The position numbers and the translations under genes were made by a program. A DNA stretch of 64,000 bases from Ceratodon purpureus (Eukaryota; Streptophyta; Bryopsida; Pseudoditrichales; Ditrichaceae): contig CM026426.1 in assembly GCA_014871385.1 (NCBI GenBank), forward strand, positions 106,303,281-106,367,280, read 5' to 3'. The notes below the pieces were generated by a model, which did not search any database, had not been told where the DNA came from, and was given only the letters and a program-made list of their open reading frames with translations. Within the stretch, counting starts at the first letter, position 1, and the number at the start of each line of letters is the position of its first letter. This document shows, piece after piece, positions 45,212 through 54,705 of the stretch.

Positions 45212-48200
45212 ATGGGGATGGTCTGTCTGTACGCCCAAGGCATGGGCACCCCTCTTAGGTTTCGCGTAGATGACGATGGTCTAGCTACGGTGTCCTCTCT
45301 TCGCCTCAGTCTCAGGTTCCATTTTCGTGAGGATTCCATCAGTATAGAGGAGGAGATCTTTGATGACGTTACTGCCGAGGTTACCCACACCCTCGGGCAA
45401 CCTTCAGTGAGAGATGAGAACAACATGTTGCAGTGGAGACTCCTTCCTGGATCCTATAGAGTCTATGGTCTTACTGATTCTCTGATGGCTGCATCCACTG
45501 AGATCCTCACCCCCCGTCGCTCTTCTACTTGCACAATTCAGACTCCCTTACCTCGTGATGTCAAGGTCAAAGTCGAGCCTGGTACCGAGACTTCAGATGT
45601 AGAGAAACCTCCTCCGACCGTCATATCTCTCTCTTCTGATGCCGAAGTCAATCCCGTCAAGTTGGTGCCTAAGCTCCACGCAGATGCTCCTCCTTCCAAT
45701 GTCTCTCCTCCATTGTCCCAGGTCACAGTTAGCATTGTTCCGCTCCTTAAAGAGATTGCTAAGACGCGTGGGTCAAAAAACATTCTAAAGAAGATTGACT
45801 ATTCCACTATTAAACACGAGAGAGTAGAGTACTTGCCTGCAAAGTTTGATGGTCCGGTTCTTTTTGAGTTGCCCCCAGCTGCTGCAGGATCCTCTAAGGT
45901 CGCCGCCAAGTCAATGCAGGGAATGGACAAACGATACGACGGACACGTGTGGACCAAGACCATCACAACAAACATCAAGAACGACTTCGGACTGTCTTTT
46001 CGAAGTTCCACCTGCGTCGGATGGCTGCGCTGCACCAACGAGGAGTGTGACTTTCTGAAGCGTGTTCCCAAGATCTTCGATGTTAACGAGACTGAGTTCG
46101 ATGGGTGTACCCTGCAAGCTTTTCTCATGGATCAGCCTCCTCCATCTGAATCTACGCTGGTGTGCAAGGTATGTAAAGAACCTCCATCATGTGTAGCTAC
46201 ATGCGAGGCTAAGATTTATTACGTTGTGGGCAAAGCAAATCAGACTAGAGCTTGTATTCACCTAGGAACACATGATCATCCAGTGAAAGTTGGAGACTAC
46301 AGAGACTCTAAAGCAGAAATTAGTAGCTTAATAGAAGAGCAGGTAGAGATGAACAACAAAGCAACGAAGAGCGCCGTTGTCTTGGAGGCGAGCAAACTCC
46401 TCATCGGGAGCTACCTGCTACAGCCCGAGGATGCACCACCGAGGAAGCTGACGATGGAGGAGCTGGTTCCTGTTCTGGATCGATGCAAAGATATGGCGTC
46501 GCCCAACATCCGCAACAAAGTCGCCACCTTCAAAAAATTCAAAAGGTACGGAATCATGGACGGTATCACCAAGCTCCGTGGTAACAGTCTCTGGGCGTAT
46601 GTCCAGGAGAATAGGTTTCCTGGTCAGGGAGCTATGCGTGACAAAGTCTTCGTCCTCAAGATGTCGGAGGTCGGGCCGGGAAGTGGTGTCGACTTGGTCA
46701 GCCGAATGCAAGCTGGTGGCGACTTGGAGAACGCATGGATCATGTTCGACCATGTAAAACGCGTCAAAGACTGGTCGACCATGGCGTGCCATGTGTACGA
46801 CGCCACCTACTGCCGCGTGATGACAATCGCCACTTGCGACATGCAGTCCGAGGACACGGAGGCCCAGCTCGTCTTCTGGAAAAACCTGAACCTGGTCATG
46901 GAGATCAATGGCGTTGCAGCGCCGAACTTCAAGGGGTTCATGGCGGATAACGCACAAGCGAATTGGAATGCAGTGCGAATCCTTTACGGCAATGGCAACA
47001 AAGAGGACCCAATGGAGGACTGGGAGAGGTCGTGCTTGTTCCACTGGACTCAGAACATGGTGGCGTATACGCAGAAGCACTTCCCCGAAGAACTCTGGGA
47101 ACAGCACAAGAAGATGTGCACTCAGTACAAGAATGCTACCAGCATGGCAGAGGCGGAAACTCTGTACCACGCGTTGCGAGCATGGTGGGCATCCACCGGG
47201 GTCGTTGGCGAGAGCAGGCTCATCAAACTCGATCAATGGCTGTCATTCTGGCACCACCGCTTCCGCCAGTGGGGGGGATTTATGACCGAGGTATAATCTT
47301 TGCACTCTGTTTTGATGTTTTTCATACTGGTTTCCTAGCCCTAACCTACAAAACTCTAATCCGTGAATCTAACGGCACCTACTGTCAAATCTGCAGAAAT
47401 TCACGAAAGAAGAACTTACAGAGATGCCCACCTGTAACCTCGCCGAAACAGTTCACAACAAGTGGCTCCAAGCTTCTGGAAACAACGGGAACGACCTTTA
47501 CGTTGCTACCGTGGACGATTTCGTTCGGGCTTTTCTTCAGGTTGTTAACTACTACCAGTTCCTCAAAGGTGACGTCGGCGGAACAGGACCGTCCAAGAAG
47601 GAACTCAGGCTCCGGATGGCTGAACGCAACGCGAAGAAATGGGGAAATCCTACACTGCTCGATAAGCCCATGCTCGATATGCCAGGCGCGGATGAGTTCT
47701 GCACCCGTCAGCCAATCATGCCTGGAGCGGAAGTCTTCGGTTCACAGAAGCGAAAAGCCGACGTCCCCATCGGAGCTGACGAGGAGTCTCATCGCCCGGA
47801 CAAGACAAACTTCTCACGCCCAAGAGGCCCAAGACGTGCCGTCAGGGCTCGCCCTATGCAGATGCCCGTCATTGTGGAAGTCGACTCCGAACACGACACC
47901 GAGGTACAATGTATTCAACCTCCTGCCCAGGAAGTTGATTCCCCTTTACCTTCACCTGTGAACAAGGGCGGCATTCGCCATGTCAACGCGGTTGAGGAAA
48001 CGAAGGTCGACGTGAAGGAATGGCACATTTCCAGACTTCACAAACTTTCTGCGAAGTGCTGCTGGGCCCAAAGAGCTGAAACGAAGAAGAAGTGCACTGA
48101 GAGAATCGTCAGGGGGCCCCTTTGCACAGCTGCACCGACCTACACTAGGCTGTGGACTAACTATCGCAGGAACACAGTCGAGAAGACAGAGTTCTTCTTC

Positions 48201-48890
48201 TGCTCCGACGATATTGAGCGCTGCGTGAAAGGCTCTAAGCGCAAGTGGGTAGCGCACTACTCAAAAGACCAGGAATTCCCCTCCATTCCTGAGGTCTGGC
48301 CAGTGAAACTAGGTACTAACCTAAAACTGACTGAGATTCTTGCCCTCGAAGCAGCAGGCTTTCAACTTCCGCCGAAGAAGCCGGTCTCCCCAAGACGCCT
48401 CTTCTCCTTTGCCCCGCCCCCTGCGAATCTCAACTCGGTGCCAGTCCCTGCAGACGCTGACCGCTACCCAGGCAAGAGAGACGGCAAGATGGTGAAGCGC
48501 ACTGCCACTCGTCCCAATCCGGCGCAGCGACTATCCATGGGCTCCTCCGAGTCTCTCAAAGCGCGCCTCCGTTCCGTCACCATGATACCTGAGCCAGGCC
48601 ACGGTTGCATCATTGGGCTGGATTCGGGCGTCGCTCCACACATCACACGTTACCAGATTACCATCAGCTCTTACCCTGGTTGCACTTGCCCAGCATTCAA
48701 GAAGACGATGACTACGTTCAAAGGCAGGACTCAGTTCACATATTGTAAGCACCTTTACTACATACTCTTGAAGGTCTGCAACCGCGATCCCGAGGCCGAG
48801 CTTTTCATCCATGCGCCTACCTTTAGCTTCAACGAGGTCAAGCTTCTCCTAGAGAGTGGAATCTTGCGTCACCCCTTGGCGAAGAAGTAG
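45212..48890 (+). CDS. MULE transposase with zinc cluster, DDE core and SWIM finger
   Basis: Two exons, 45212-47290 and 47397-48890 (intron donor GAG|GTATAA, acceptor ctgcag), 1190 residues, no stop. ATG at 45212 (MGMVCLYAQGMG) is preferred because the related older copy aligns from about there; an upstream ATG at 45134 adds 26 poorly conserved residues. An N-terminal unknown domain is followed by a Cys/His-rich WRKY/GCM- or FLYWCH-like zinc cluster (~270-390). The MULE DDE region reads VYDATYCRVMTIATCD (D~530), GFMADNAQANWNAV (D~579) and SCLFHWTQN (C608/H611). The C-terminal SWIM finger is CTCPAF (C1122, C1124) ... YCKHLYYIL. The enzyme cuts and joins element ends. Intactness suggests it may be active. 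Confidence 0.93.
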
Positions 48891-49144
48891 GTAGCCCTCC
48901 TACTTTAGAACTGCCGTTTCCACAATGGCCATTTGTCACGTAGTGAATGATTTTAGTAATATACCATGTACTAAGTCAGCTATTCAGAAGCTGTATTGAC
49001 TTTTTCATTATATTAAAGGCTCTGTCGTTCGCATTGATTGCACTCTATTTCAATACATTCTATCTTGAAGAAGTGTAATATATACCTCGTATCCCCTGAC
49101 ATGTACCATTTATTACGGCAAACATATACTTGTTATTAGATGTC
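48891..49144. terminator. Convergent 3' region of transposase and accessory gene
   Basis: About 250 bases between the two stop codons. AT-rich, with a run resembling plant polyadenylation signals (tcattatattaaaggc near 49005). No gene. Confidence 0.35.
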
Positions 49145-49597
49145 CTAATCTTGGAACCTAACACGTTTAGGGTTGCCCACTATAGTATCAGCAGGACTGC
49201 CAGCCTCTGACTGTACTACCGGACAAACTACATTTGCATTCACTTTCGTTCCAACACTTGGCAAGTGTCCTTGGTATGAACGTTTCAGCAATGGCCCACC
49301 TCCCCGCCTCCGATTCACTGATTCCCTCGAATAGGTTCCCCTTGGGATCTTTCCAACCTTGGAGTATGCATGAGTTTGCAAAGGCACATCTGCGTTCTCC
49401 TCCAGCACTCTGATATCATCCGAATTTTCTGAACGTGGAGGGTCAGCTCTTACATCCGGTTGTACGTCAACATCCGTTGTCAAAGGACGCCCTTGGCTGT
49501 TGGCCATCACCTCTTCTTTGTCCTCGACCTCAACATATGGTTGAAATGGACAAACATCGTCAGCAAGTGATACAACAATATCTCTAACGTCTTCCAT
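49145..49597 (-). CDS. Conserved accessory protein of the MULE
   Basis: 150 residues on the minus strand, convergent to the transposase. Start MEDVRDIVVSLADD, acidic first half (VDVQPDVRADPPRSENSDD), then a conserved core HAYSKVGKIPRGTYSRES, a basic RRRGGGPLLKR stretch, VVCPVVQ and a C-terminal PKRVRFQD. The core recurs in the partial copy at 12715-12978, in the same position after the transposase, which argues that it is an element gene comparable in position (not in sequence) to second genes of other MULEs. Function unknown. A possible upstream exon (49671-49745, peptide DDNFRINEKPVFKGAKHHLH) has good splice signals, but I could not make its phase fit. Confidence 0.72.
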   Translation of the reverse strand: MEDVRDIVVSLADDVCPFQPYVEVEDKEEVMANSQGRPLTTDVDVQPDVRADPPRSENSDDIRVLEENADVPLQTHAYSKVGKIPRGTYSRESVNRRRGGGPLLKRSYQGHLPSVGTKVNANVVCPVVQSEAGSPADTIVGNPKRVRFQD

Positions 49598-49745
49598 AAC
49601 TGCTGTCCCGCACTACGGAAAAGAGCTTCACAAAACACCAACAGAAAAGAGGAAGAGACATACAATAATCCCACCTTAAATATCCGTGAAGATGATGCTT
49701 GGCGCCCTTGAAAACCGGCTTTTCATTGATTCGAAAGTTGTCGTC

Positions 49746-50309
49746 CTAAAATGAATGAAAAAGGATGAGGGTTGAGCACAAGTCATTTAGCATTTAAAAT
49801 TTAAAAATTAAAATTAAAGTATAAAAGCAAAAAAAAAAAAAAAAATTATCAAAAATGAAATTAGAAAAAGAAAAGTAAACAAAAGGAAAAATAAATATTA
49901 AGGTTGAAAAAAATATGAAGGCGATTGAGAAAATCAAAGAGAAAATAAAATGAAAGAGAATCAAAGGAAAGGACTCTTTTGACCCCTTTAACAAGATAGA
50001 TAGAATAATGGAAGTTAATATAAAAAATAAAAGATAAAAAGTTGTAAGGCATGTAGACTATGGCGGATGAATTCTAGCAATGTTAAGAAAATGTTAGGAA
50101 ATTAAATGTTACTTGATTCCTTTTAAGAGGTTCAATACGAATACATTTTAAGTAGTAATTTGCATATAAATTTGAGGAGATAAGGGAAATTAATGTATGC
50201 CTGAACTAGTTAGAAGGAGCTGGAGCATAGTAATTGGTGCACGCTAAAAAATTAATCACCAAGAAAAGAGAAAACGAACTACAAATTCAATGAAAATACT
50301 GTAATTAAT
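49746..50309. other. Right subterminal AT-rich region of the MULE
   Basis: Very AT-rich, with a poly-A run near 49830-49846. No gene recognised. Confidence 0.5.
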
Positions 50310-50504
50310 CCACGGTTATAGGGTCAATAAAATTACTAATATTAGTAACTTTCCAAAATATACTAAAAATATTTGAATCTTCTAATTTTATAGTTTATTT
50401 TTAGTAAACAAAATTGCTATTTTAAGGTTTTGTCCCCCATTCTGTGCTCTCCGCTCTCCAAATCTGCGCTCACCGCTCTCCGCTCACGTACAAGCTACGT
50501 CCAC
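50310..50504 (-). repeat. Right terminal inverted repeat of the 21.9-kb MULE
   Basis: Read on the minus strand from 50504 inward: GTGGACGTAGCTTGTAC, then GTGAGCGGAGAGCGGTG and GGAGAGC blocks, then accctataaccgtgg (complement of 50310-50324). The 28 bases at 50464-50491 are an exact inverse of 28659-28686. Confidence 0.88.
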
Positions 50505-50512
50505 TTGGACAC
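50505..50512. other. Target site duplication, right copy
   Basis: TTGGACAC, direct copy of 28640-28647, immediately outside the right terminal repeat. Confidence 0.88.
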
Positions 50513-50620
50513 TGACAAGACACAAGAGCGTTACCGTCATCTTCCATCTGAAATGTAAGCGGAATTCAAAGACCATGCGCATAGAGAGTGGCTGTACCCG
50601 TAAACCCGACTGCGACCGGT
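50513..50620 (-). pseudogene. Older MULE transposase, N-terminal fragment
   Basis: Minus strand: LYAHGL, a TGA, then IPLTFQMEDDGNALVSCQC, where the intact transposase reads LYAQGMGTPLRFRVDDDGLATV. It continues without a gap into CPSFWIQYQEDTISIEEE at 28639 downward once the 21.9-kb element is removed. From the PL pair to the ED pair both proteins have 28 residues. This is the other half of the fragment at 27420-28639. Confidence 0.88.
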
Positions 50621-52300
50621 TGAGCCATGGCGACCAGTGTTCAATGGAGAGCGACATGATAGACAAAGTACACAATGGAGAGGTTTGGTGCTGCAACAAT
50701 TGGTGTGTTTATATGATTGATTTGCTATATTCAAAACAATCATCAGACAGACAAATGTGGTACAGAGGATGAATATTTGACAATTCAATGGATATTTAAT
50801 GGGTAGATGACTAGGCGGCAGGGGAGCCCCTGGTTTCTCTTAAAGGAAAAGTATGCAACTAATCTCACACCACTCGTAGCACTTTATGATACGCGCAAGC
50901 CACCACTAGATCGATGATGAATAAAAATAGGCTCCTGCAACGTGCCTTTTAAATTCCCTCACAAAGGAAAAAGGAGAAGGATCCCAGCCGACAATCCTAA
51001 AGATTTAGAATGATAGCTGACCCTTTTTAGAAAGTTGCCATTATTCTTGTACGCATCATTAATAAATGTATTCCTCCTACAAGGAGGTCCGTTAAAGCAT
51101 GGAGCAGTAGGTGTGCGAGTTGTTGAGCGTAACAAGTGAGGAGGTTAGTGTCACAAATTCATCTTGATCCATCACCTAAAGGGATCACCATTCCTATGAG
51201 AGAGAAGAGAAGGAGGAAGGTAGGTTCGTGGTTCTCGTGTGCGAAGGAATTGAGGTATTTGAGGATGAGATAGGAGGTGGACCGCAAGCGACGTCTTGAG
51301 GGATTTGGCGGAACCATGAAGTCATTAAACAAGGACTTCACAAAACTTCCGGTCACTGCAGTACGTCAACCATCAGTGGAGTGTAGGGGGTGTGAGCCAT
51401 CGTCATTGTAGTGTATGACGGCGCTCGAGCAATTAAGTGCAATGACTATACCTAAGTGCCCTGAGGTACAGGTTGTTGAAGTGTGGCCTCAACCTTGCAT
51501 TATTTCGTGTGGCCTTGCTCTCACGGCCAAGTATAAGTAGTTTTGGTGTTCTTGGCTTCCACTGTGTTGTGGTTCTTGTTTTTGCTGGTGTAGTGTCTTT
51601 GGGTTATTGTTCTTGTTGTTGTTATTGTCTGTAGGTCATTGTCTACCTTGTCTATAGCAATGTTTAATGCACTGTTCGTCAAACCTAAAATGGTTAATTC
51701 CAAGAAGTAACGTGGAGAGGAGAGGTCTACTAGGCATGAGAGGTCATCTAGAACTGAGAAGAAGAGTAGGAAGAAGGCCTTTGGAAATGAGAGGTTGTGT
51801 GAAACTGAGAGGAGGGGTAAGAGAAGGTTGCCCAGAGAAGGGCGTCTCAAAAAGCCAAAGAGGAGAAAGAAGCTTAGTAGTGTGATGGCGCTAGCAGAAG
51901 TAGAGGCGTTGCAAATGGATCATGGCAACATAAGAGAGTGGTATTTTGCGCCCTAGACAATGGGAGAGGGTTTAGATGCATTGTACATACTTGACTGCTT
52001 GAGTCAGTTACTACATAGAAAGGGAGGGCATCGACGCACTCTTGTATGCTGTGGCGAGTACTTACGGTTTTTGTTAGGATTCTAGTTAGGGTGACTAACT
52101 GGGCGAAGGTGGACTAAACTCATTGGTGCAGGGGGGCACGATGGAGGAGACTCCGAATTAGGAGGGACATTCTAAGAGCATGGAGATGGCGACGGAGCAG
52201 TCCAAACATGAAAATGTGGAGGTGGAGTAGGAGTCTCAAGTCTGCGAAAAGTCAGCTATGGTGGAACAGTTGACATTGGGGTGACGGATACACTCGAAAG
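50621..52300 (+). other. Decayed region between older transposase start and ParB-like relic
   Basis: By analogy with the intact element this should hold the divergent promoter and 5' exons of the older cargo gene. A basic, Arg/Lys/Glu-rich peptide reads at about 51720-51900 (RTEKKSRKKAF, KKPKRRKKL), reminiscent of a nuclear-localisation region, but clear similarity to the intact exons 1-2 was not seen. Many stops. No minisatellite is present here. Confidence 0.4.
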
Positions 52301-52378
52301 CACTCTTCCACCGACGAGAGCGGCGTCTGAACTTGCGAAGCCCACGGGCGTAGAGGTGGTGTTAGAGGGGGATCCTTT

Positions 52379-53040
52379 GTGTTTCACGAAGAGCCGGAGA
52401 CTGAGGAAGATGAGGAGATGCCATCACCTAAAGAGATGAGGTTGCGCGCCAAGATGGGAGAGCCGGAGTTGGTGAATCTTTTAAGGGATGATGCGGACGT
52501 GACTACAGCAGAGGTTGAGGCTTGGATGATTAAAGAATTTGATAGCAATAGCTTTGTTGCAGTCAACATGATGTGGAGGAAGCCGGTAGAGAATTTCTTG
52601 AGGTTGAAGATCCGGTTGTGTCGCATGGTGAGTATGCCTGAGGTCAGACCGGTACTTGAGTCTGAGGTACTACGTCTGAAGTCAGCGTATTGGTCCGAGT
52701 AGGCATAGCCCTGTTCTACGTGGCTCTAACCAATTCAAAGAGTAAAGAGCAATCCATCACTCAAGGAATTGAAGGTGCGTAGAGCGAAGCATGGAATTGG
52801 ATGAACTCCAAATTTTAGTTGGAGTTACGATTTGATCCAGATTTGCAGCCACTCCAGGGGAAGATTTTCTTCATTTACGATGGCAATCACCGCTAAACGG
52901 CGTGGAAGCAGTACATTGATGAGGCCTATGTGGAGGACATAGAATGGCATCGACAAAACGGCATGCCGAAATGCTTGATCCTTGATATCACGGTGAATGG
53001 ATATGGGTTGATACTCAGCGCCATGCATTTAGTTAATCAT
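52379..53040 (+). pseudogene. Decayed ParB-like gene of the older MULE
   Basis: Plus-strand relic homologous to exon 5 of the intact cargo gene: LKIRLCRMVSMPEVRPV (intact LVPLCRMLSMAKVRPV), then after several stops LQGKIFFIYDGNHR, a TAA, TAWKQYI, and PKCLILDITVNGYG ... AMHLVNH (intact FSGKMFYVWEGNHRLAAW, HCIVLDPRGHVG ... AMHDINW). It diverges from the older transposase start at 50620, just as in the intact element, with about 2 kb between. The methyltransferase half was not found downstream. Confidence 0.82.
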
Positions 53041-53702
53041 TAGAGAAAATTTGGGGTTTAATGTATCCAGTACTTTTGGCTTGGAAATGAATTAATCTTT
53101 TCCAAAAATGGCCTAAATTAGCCATTTACAGTACTTGCAGCAACTTGCAATCAAATCCCAAAGCCAATCTGAGTGTCGAGCCATGGCATAGTTCGCACTG
53201 TGATAGGCCCATGAGGCAAAGTAGTGGGCCTTGTTGGCAGCATTTGGGCTGAAGTGGCAACCACCATGCTTGTCCAACATATACTTGCGTTGGTAATTAT
53301 AATGAGCACGTGCTTAAAATAGGATATCAAGCCAAATATAAAATGCACTCTAAAACTTGTAAAATACCACAAATAACCCTACCTTACCTTGTTGTAAACT
53401 AGAAACTAGTGTTTGACATGATTATACTTGAGTTGTACACAATGGTCACCTTGTGCTACTGGCATCCTTTCTCGCCAGATGACTTGAACACACGGATCTT
53501 GCGAGTTTCCAAGAGTTGCCACCTTTGTGTATTTTGAACAGTCAAGTGTATTTGGACAGTGAACATTGTTTTGGTGGAGTTTTGTTATGATTTTGCTGTA
53601 GTATTGCTATAGTTTTGTTGTAGCTTTGCTGTGGATTTGCACGTGTTTTGCATGTCTAGGAATATGGCATAGCAAGATGTTACCAATATCGGAAAGGGAA
53701 GT
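53041..53702. other. No recognised gene
   Basis: Mixed-composition spacer. Short repeated phrases (ttttgttgtagctttgctgt and similar) at 53565-53650 form an imperfect low-complexity tract. No homology to the 3' half of the cargo gene was recognised. Confidence 0.4.
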
Positions 53703-54425
53703 TTGTATACAGGAGCTGCAATGTTAAAGAATAGATATGCACATGTTGTCAAGAAGGGTGTTCAAATTGATACACAAAGGTCTAGATTGGAGTTTCTAGT
53801 ATTGAGGGATTCTGGAGCAACCAACATCAATTTATGGCTGGAAGGCATCTTATATCCAATAGATCCTCTCACGAGAAAGCCAATACCCTTTCAAACTTTG
53901 AAGAGCTACTTAGAATTTCTTTGTCATGGTAATTTTGGACTCCTTGGGTATTGTAATCATCTAGTAAGCGCATGTGATCAAGTGGGGGTCTTCCCATAGC
54001 AGTTAGAAGAGATACAAGCGCATTCTCTTCAAAAAACACTAGAGCTGCAGGAATCCATCGTGTTGCTAACAGAGGAACTAGATGTTGCCAATAGTAGTTG
54101 GGCACATAGTGCAGAAAAGATGGCAGCATTGAAGAGGGAATCCAACTTATTCAAGTGTAGATGTGTAGCACTTGAAGAAGAGTTGCAAAGTACTAAAGAT
54201 GGTTTCGAAATCAACCTTCTCATTGCCAAAGCACAGGGCAAAGAAGCTGCTGGTGAGCGATTGGAGCAGGAACTCATGGAAGCAAGAGAGGCTTTATTGA
54301 AGATGGAATGGATTGCGAATACTCATGTTGGAACACAGTGTAGAGCATCCAAGGGTCTTGCTGATTTAGCTAAGATTGGTGGCAGGGCAAGGGCTTGTAT
54401 AGCAAAGATTTTAAGTTTGTTGTGA
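53703..54425 (+). pseudogene. Coiled-coil protein fragment with one in-frame stop
   Basis: Two open segments in one frame, 53703-53999 and 54000-54425, separated by a single TAG at 53997-53999 (VGVFP stop QLEEIQAHSL). The first holds VLRDSGATNINLWLEGILYP; the second is a strong coiled coil (KMAALKRESNLFKCRCVALEEELQ in part, ERLEQELMEAREALLKME). Not recognised by family. It may be the remains of a host gene or an element gene. It ends about 185 bases before a MULE-type end at 54611. Confidence 0.45.
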
Positions 54426-54610
54426 CCGAAGGTTGTTGGAAACAAACATGCTCGAAACACAACATGTAGAAAAAGGAAACCGCTATGTAGAAACAAGGAT
54501 ACCCAAAATGAGACTGGATAGGTGATTGGACATCTACTGTCAAAAGAAGAGACATTAGCGTTTATGTCAAGTTCACAAAATAGTGATGCTGCAACGAGCA
54601 TGACTAACTA

Positions 54611-54705
54611 CAGGAAATTCTATTTAGTGAGCGGTGAGCGGTGAGCGGTAACTTTTGCAAATTTTTGGTATTTTGTATTGGTGAATAGAGGCCCTATAAC
54701 CACAT
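54611..54705 (+). repeat. MULE-type terminal sequence, plus orientation
   Basis: aggaaattctatttagtgagcgg followed by two more GAGCGG units and, 55 bases on, ccctataaccacatgg, the same two-part structure as 28648-28751 with mismatches. No inverted partner was found to its right within the window. Confidence 0.6.

Larger units (their letters stand above)
28648..50504 (+). mobile_element. 21.9-kb autonomous-looking MULE carrying a ParB/methyltransferase-like gene
   Basis: The ends are inverted repeats: both begin GTGGA, both have GTAC then GTGAGCGGAGAGCGGTG, and 28 bases (28659-28686 and the complement of 50464-50491) are identical. Further in, both have accctataaccgtgg (28737-28751; complement at 50310-50324). 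The 8 bases TTGGACAC flank both sides (28640-28647, 50505-50512). Removing the element rejoins an older transposase frame so that 28 residues align gaplessly with the intact transposase. Size of TSD, TIR style and the encoded transposase all indicate the Mutator superfamily. Contents left to right: small ORF (29404, plus), ParB-methyltransferase-like gene (minus), transposase (plus), accessory gene (minus). Confidence 0.9.

Noticed and set aside
46418-47236. 272-codon minus-strand frame opposite the MULE transposase
   Set aside because: A shadow of the GC-rich, conserved DDE-coding region; the plus strand carries the recognised motifs.
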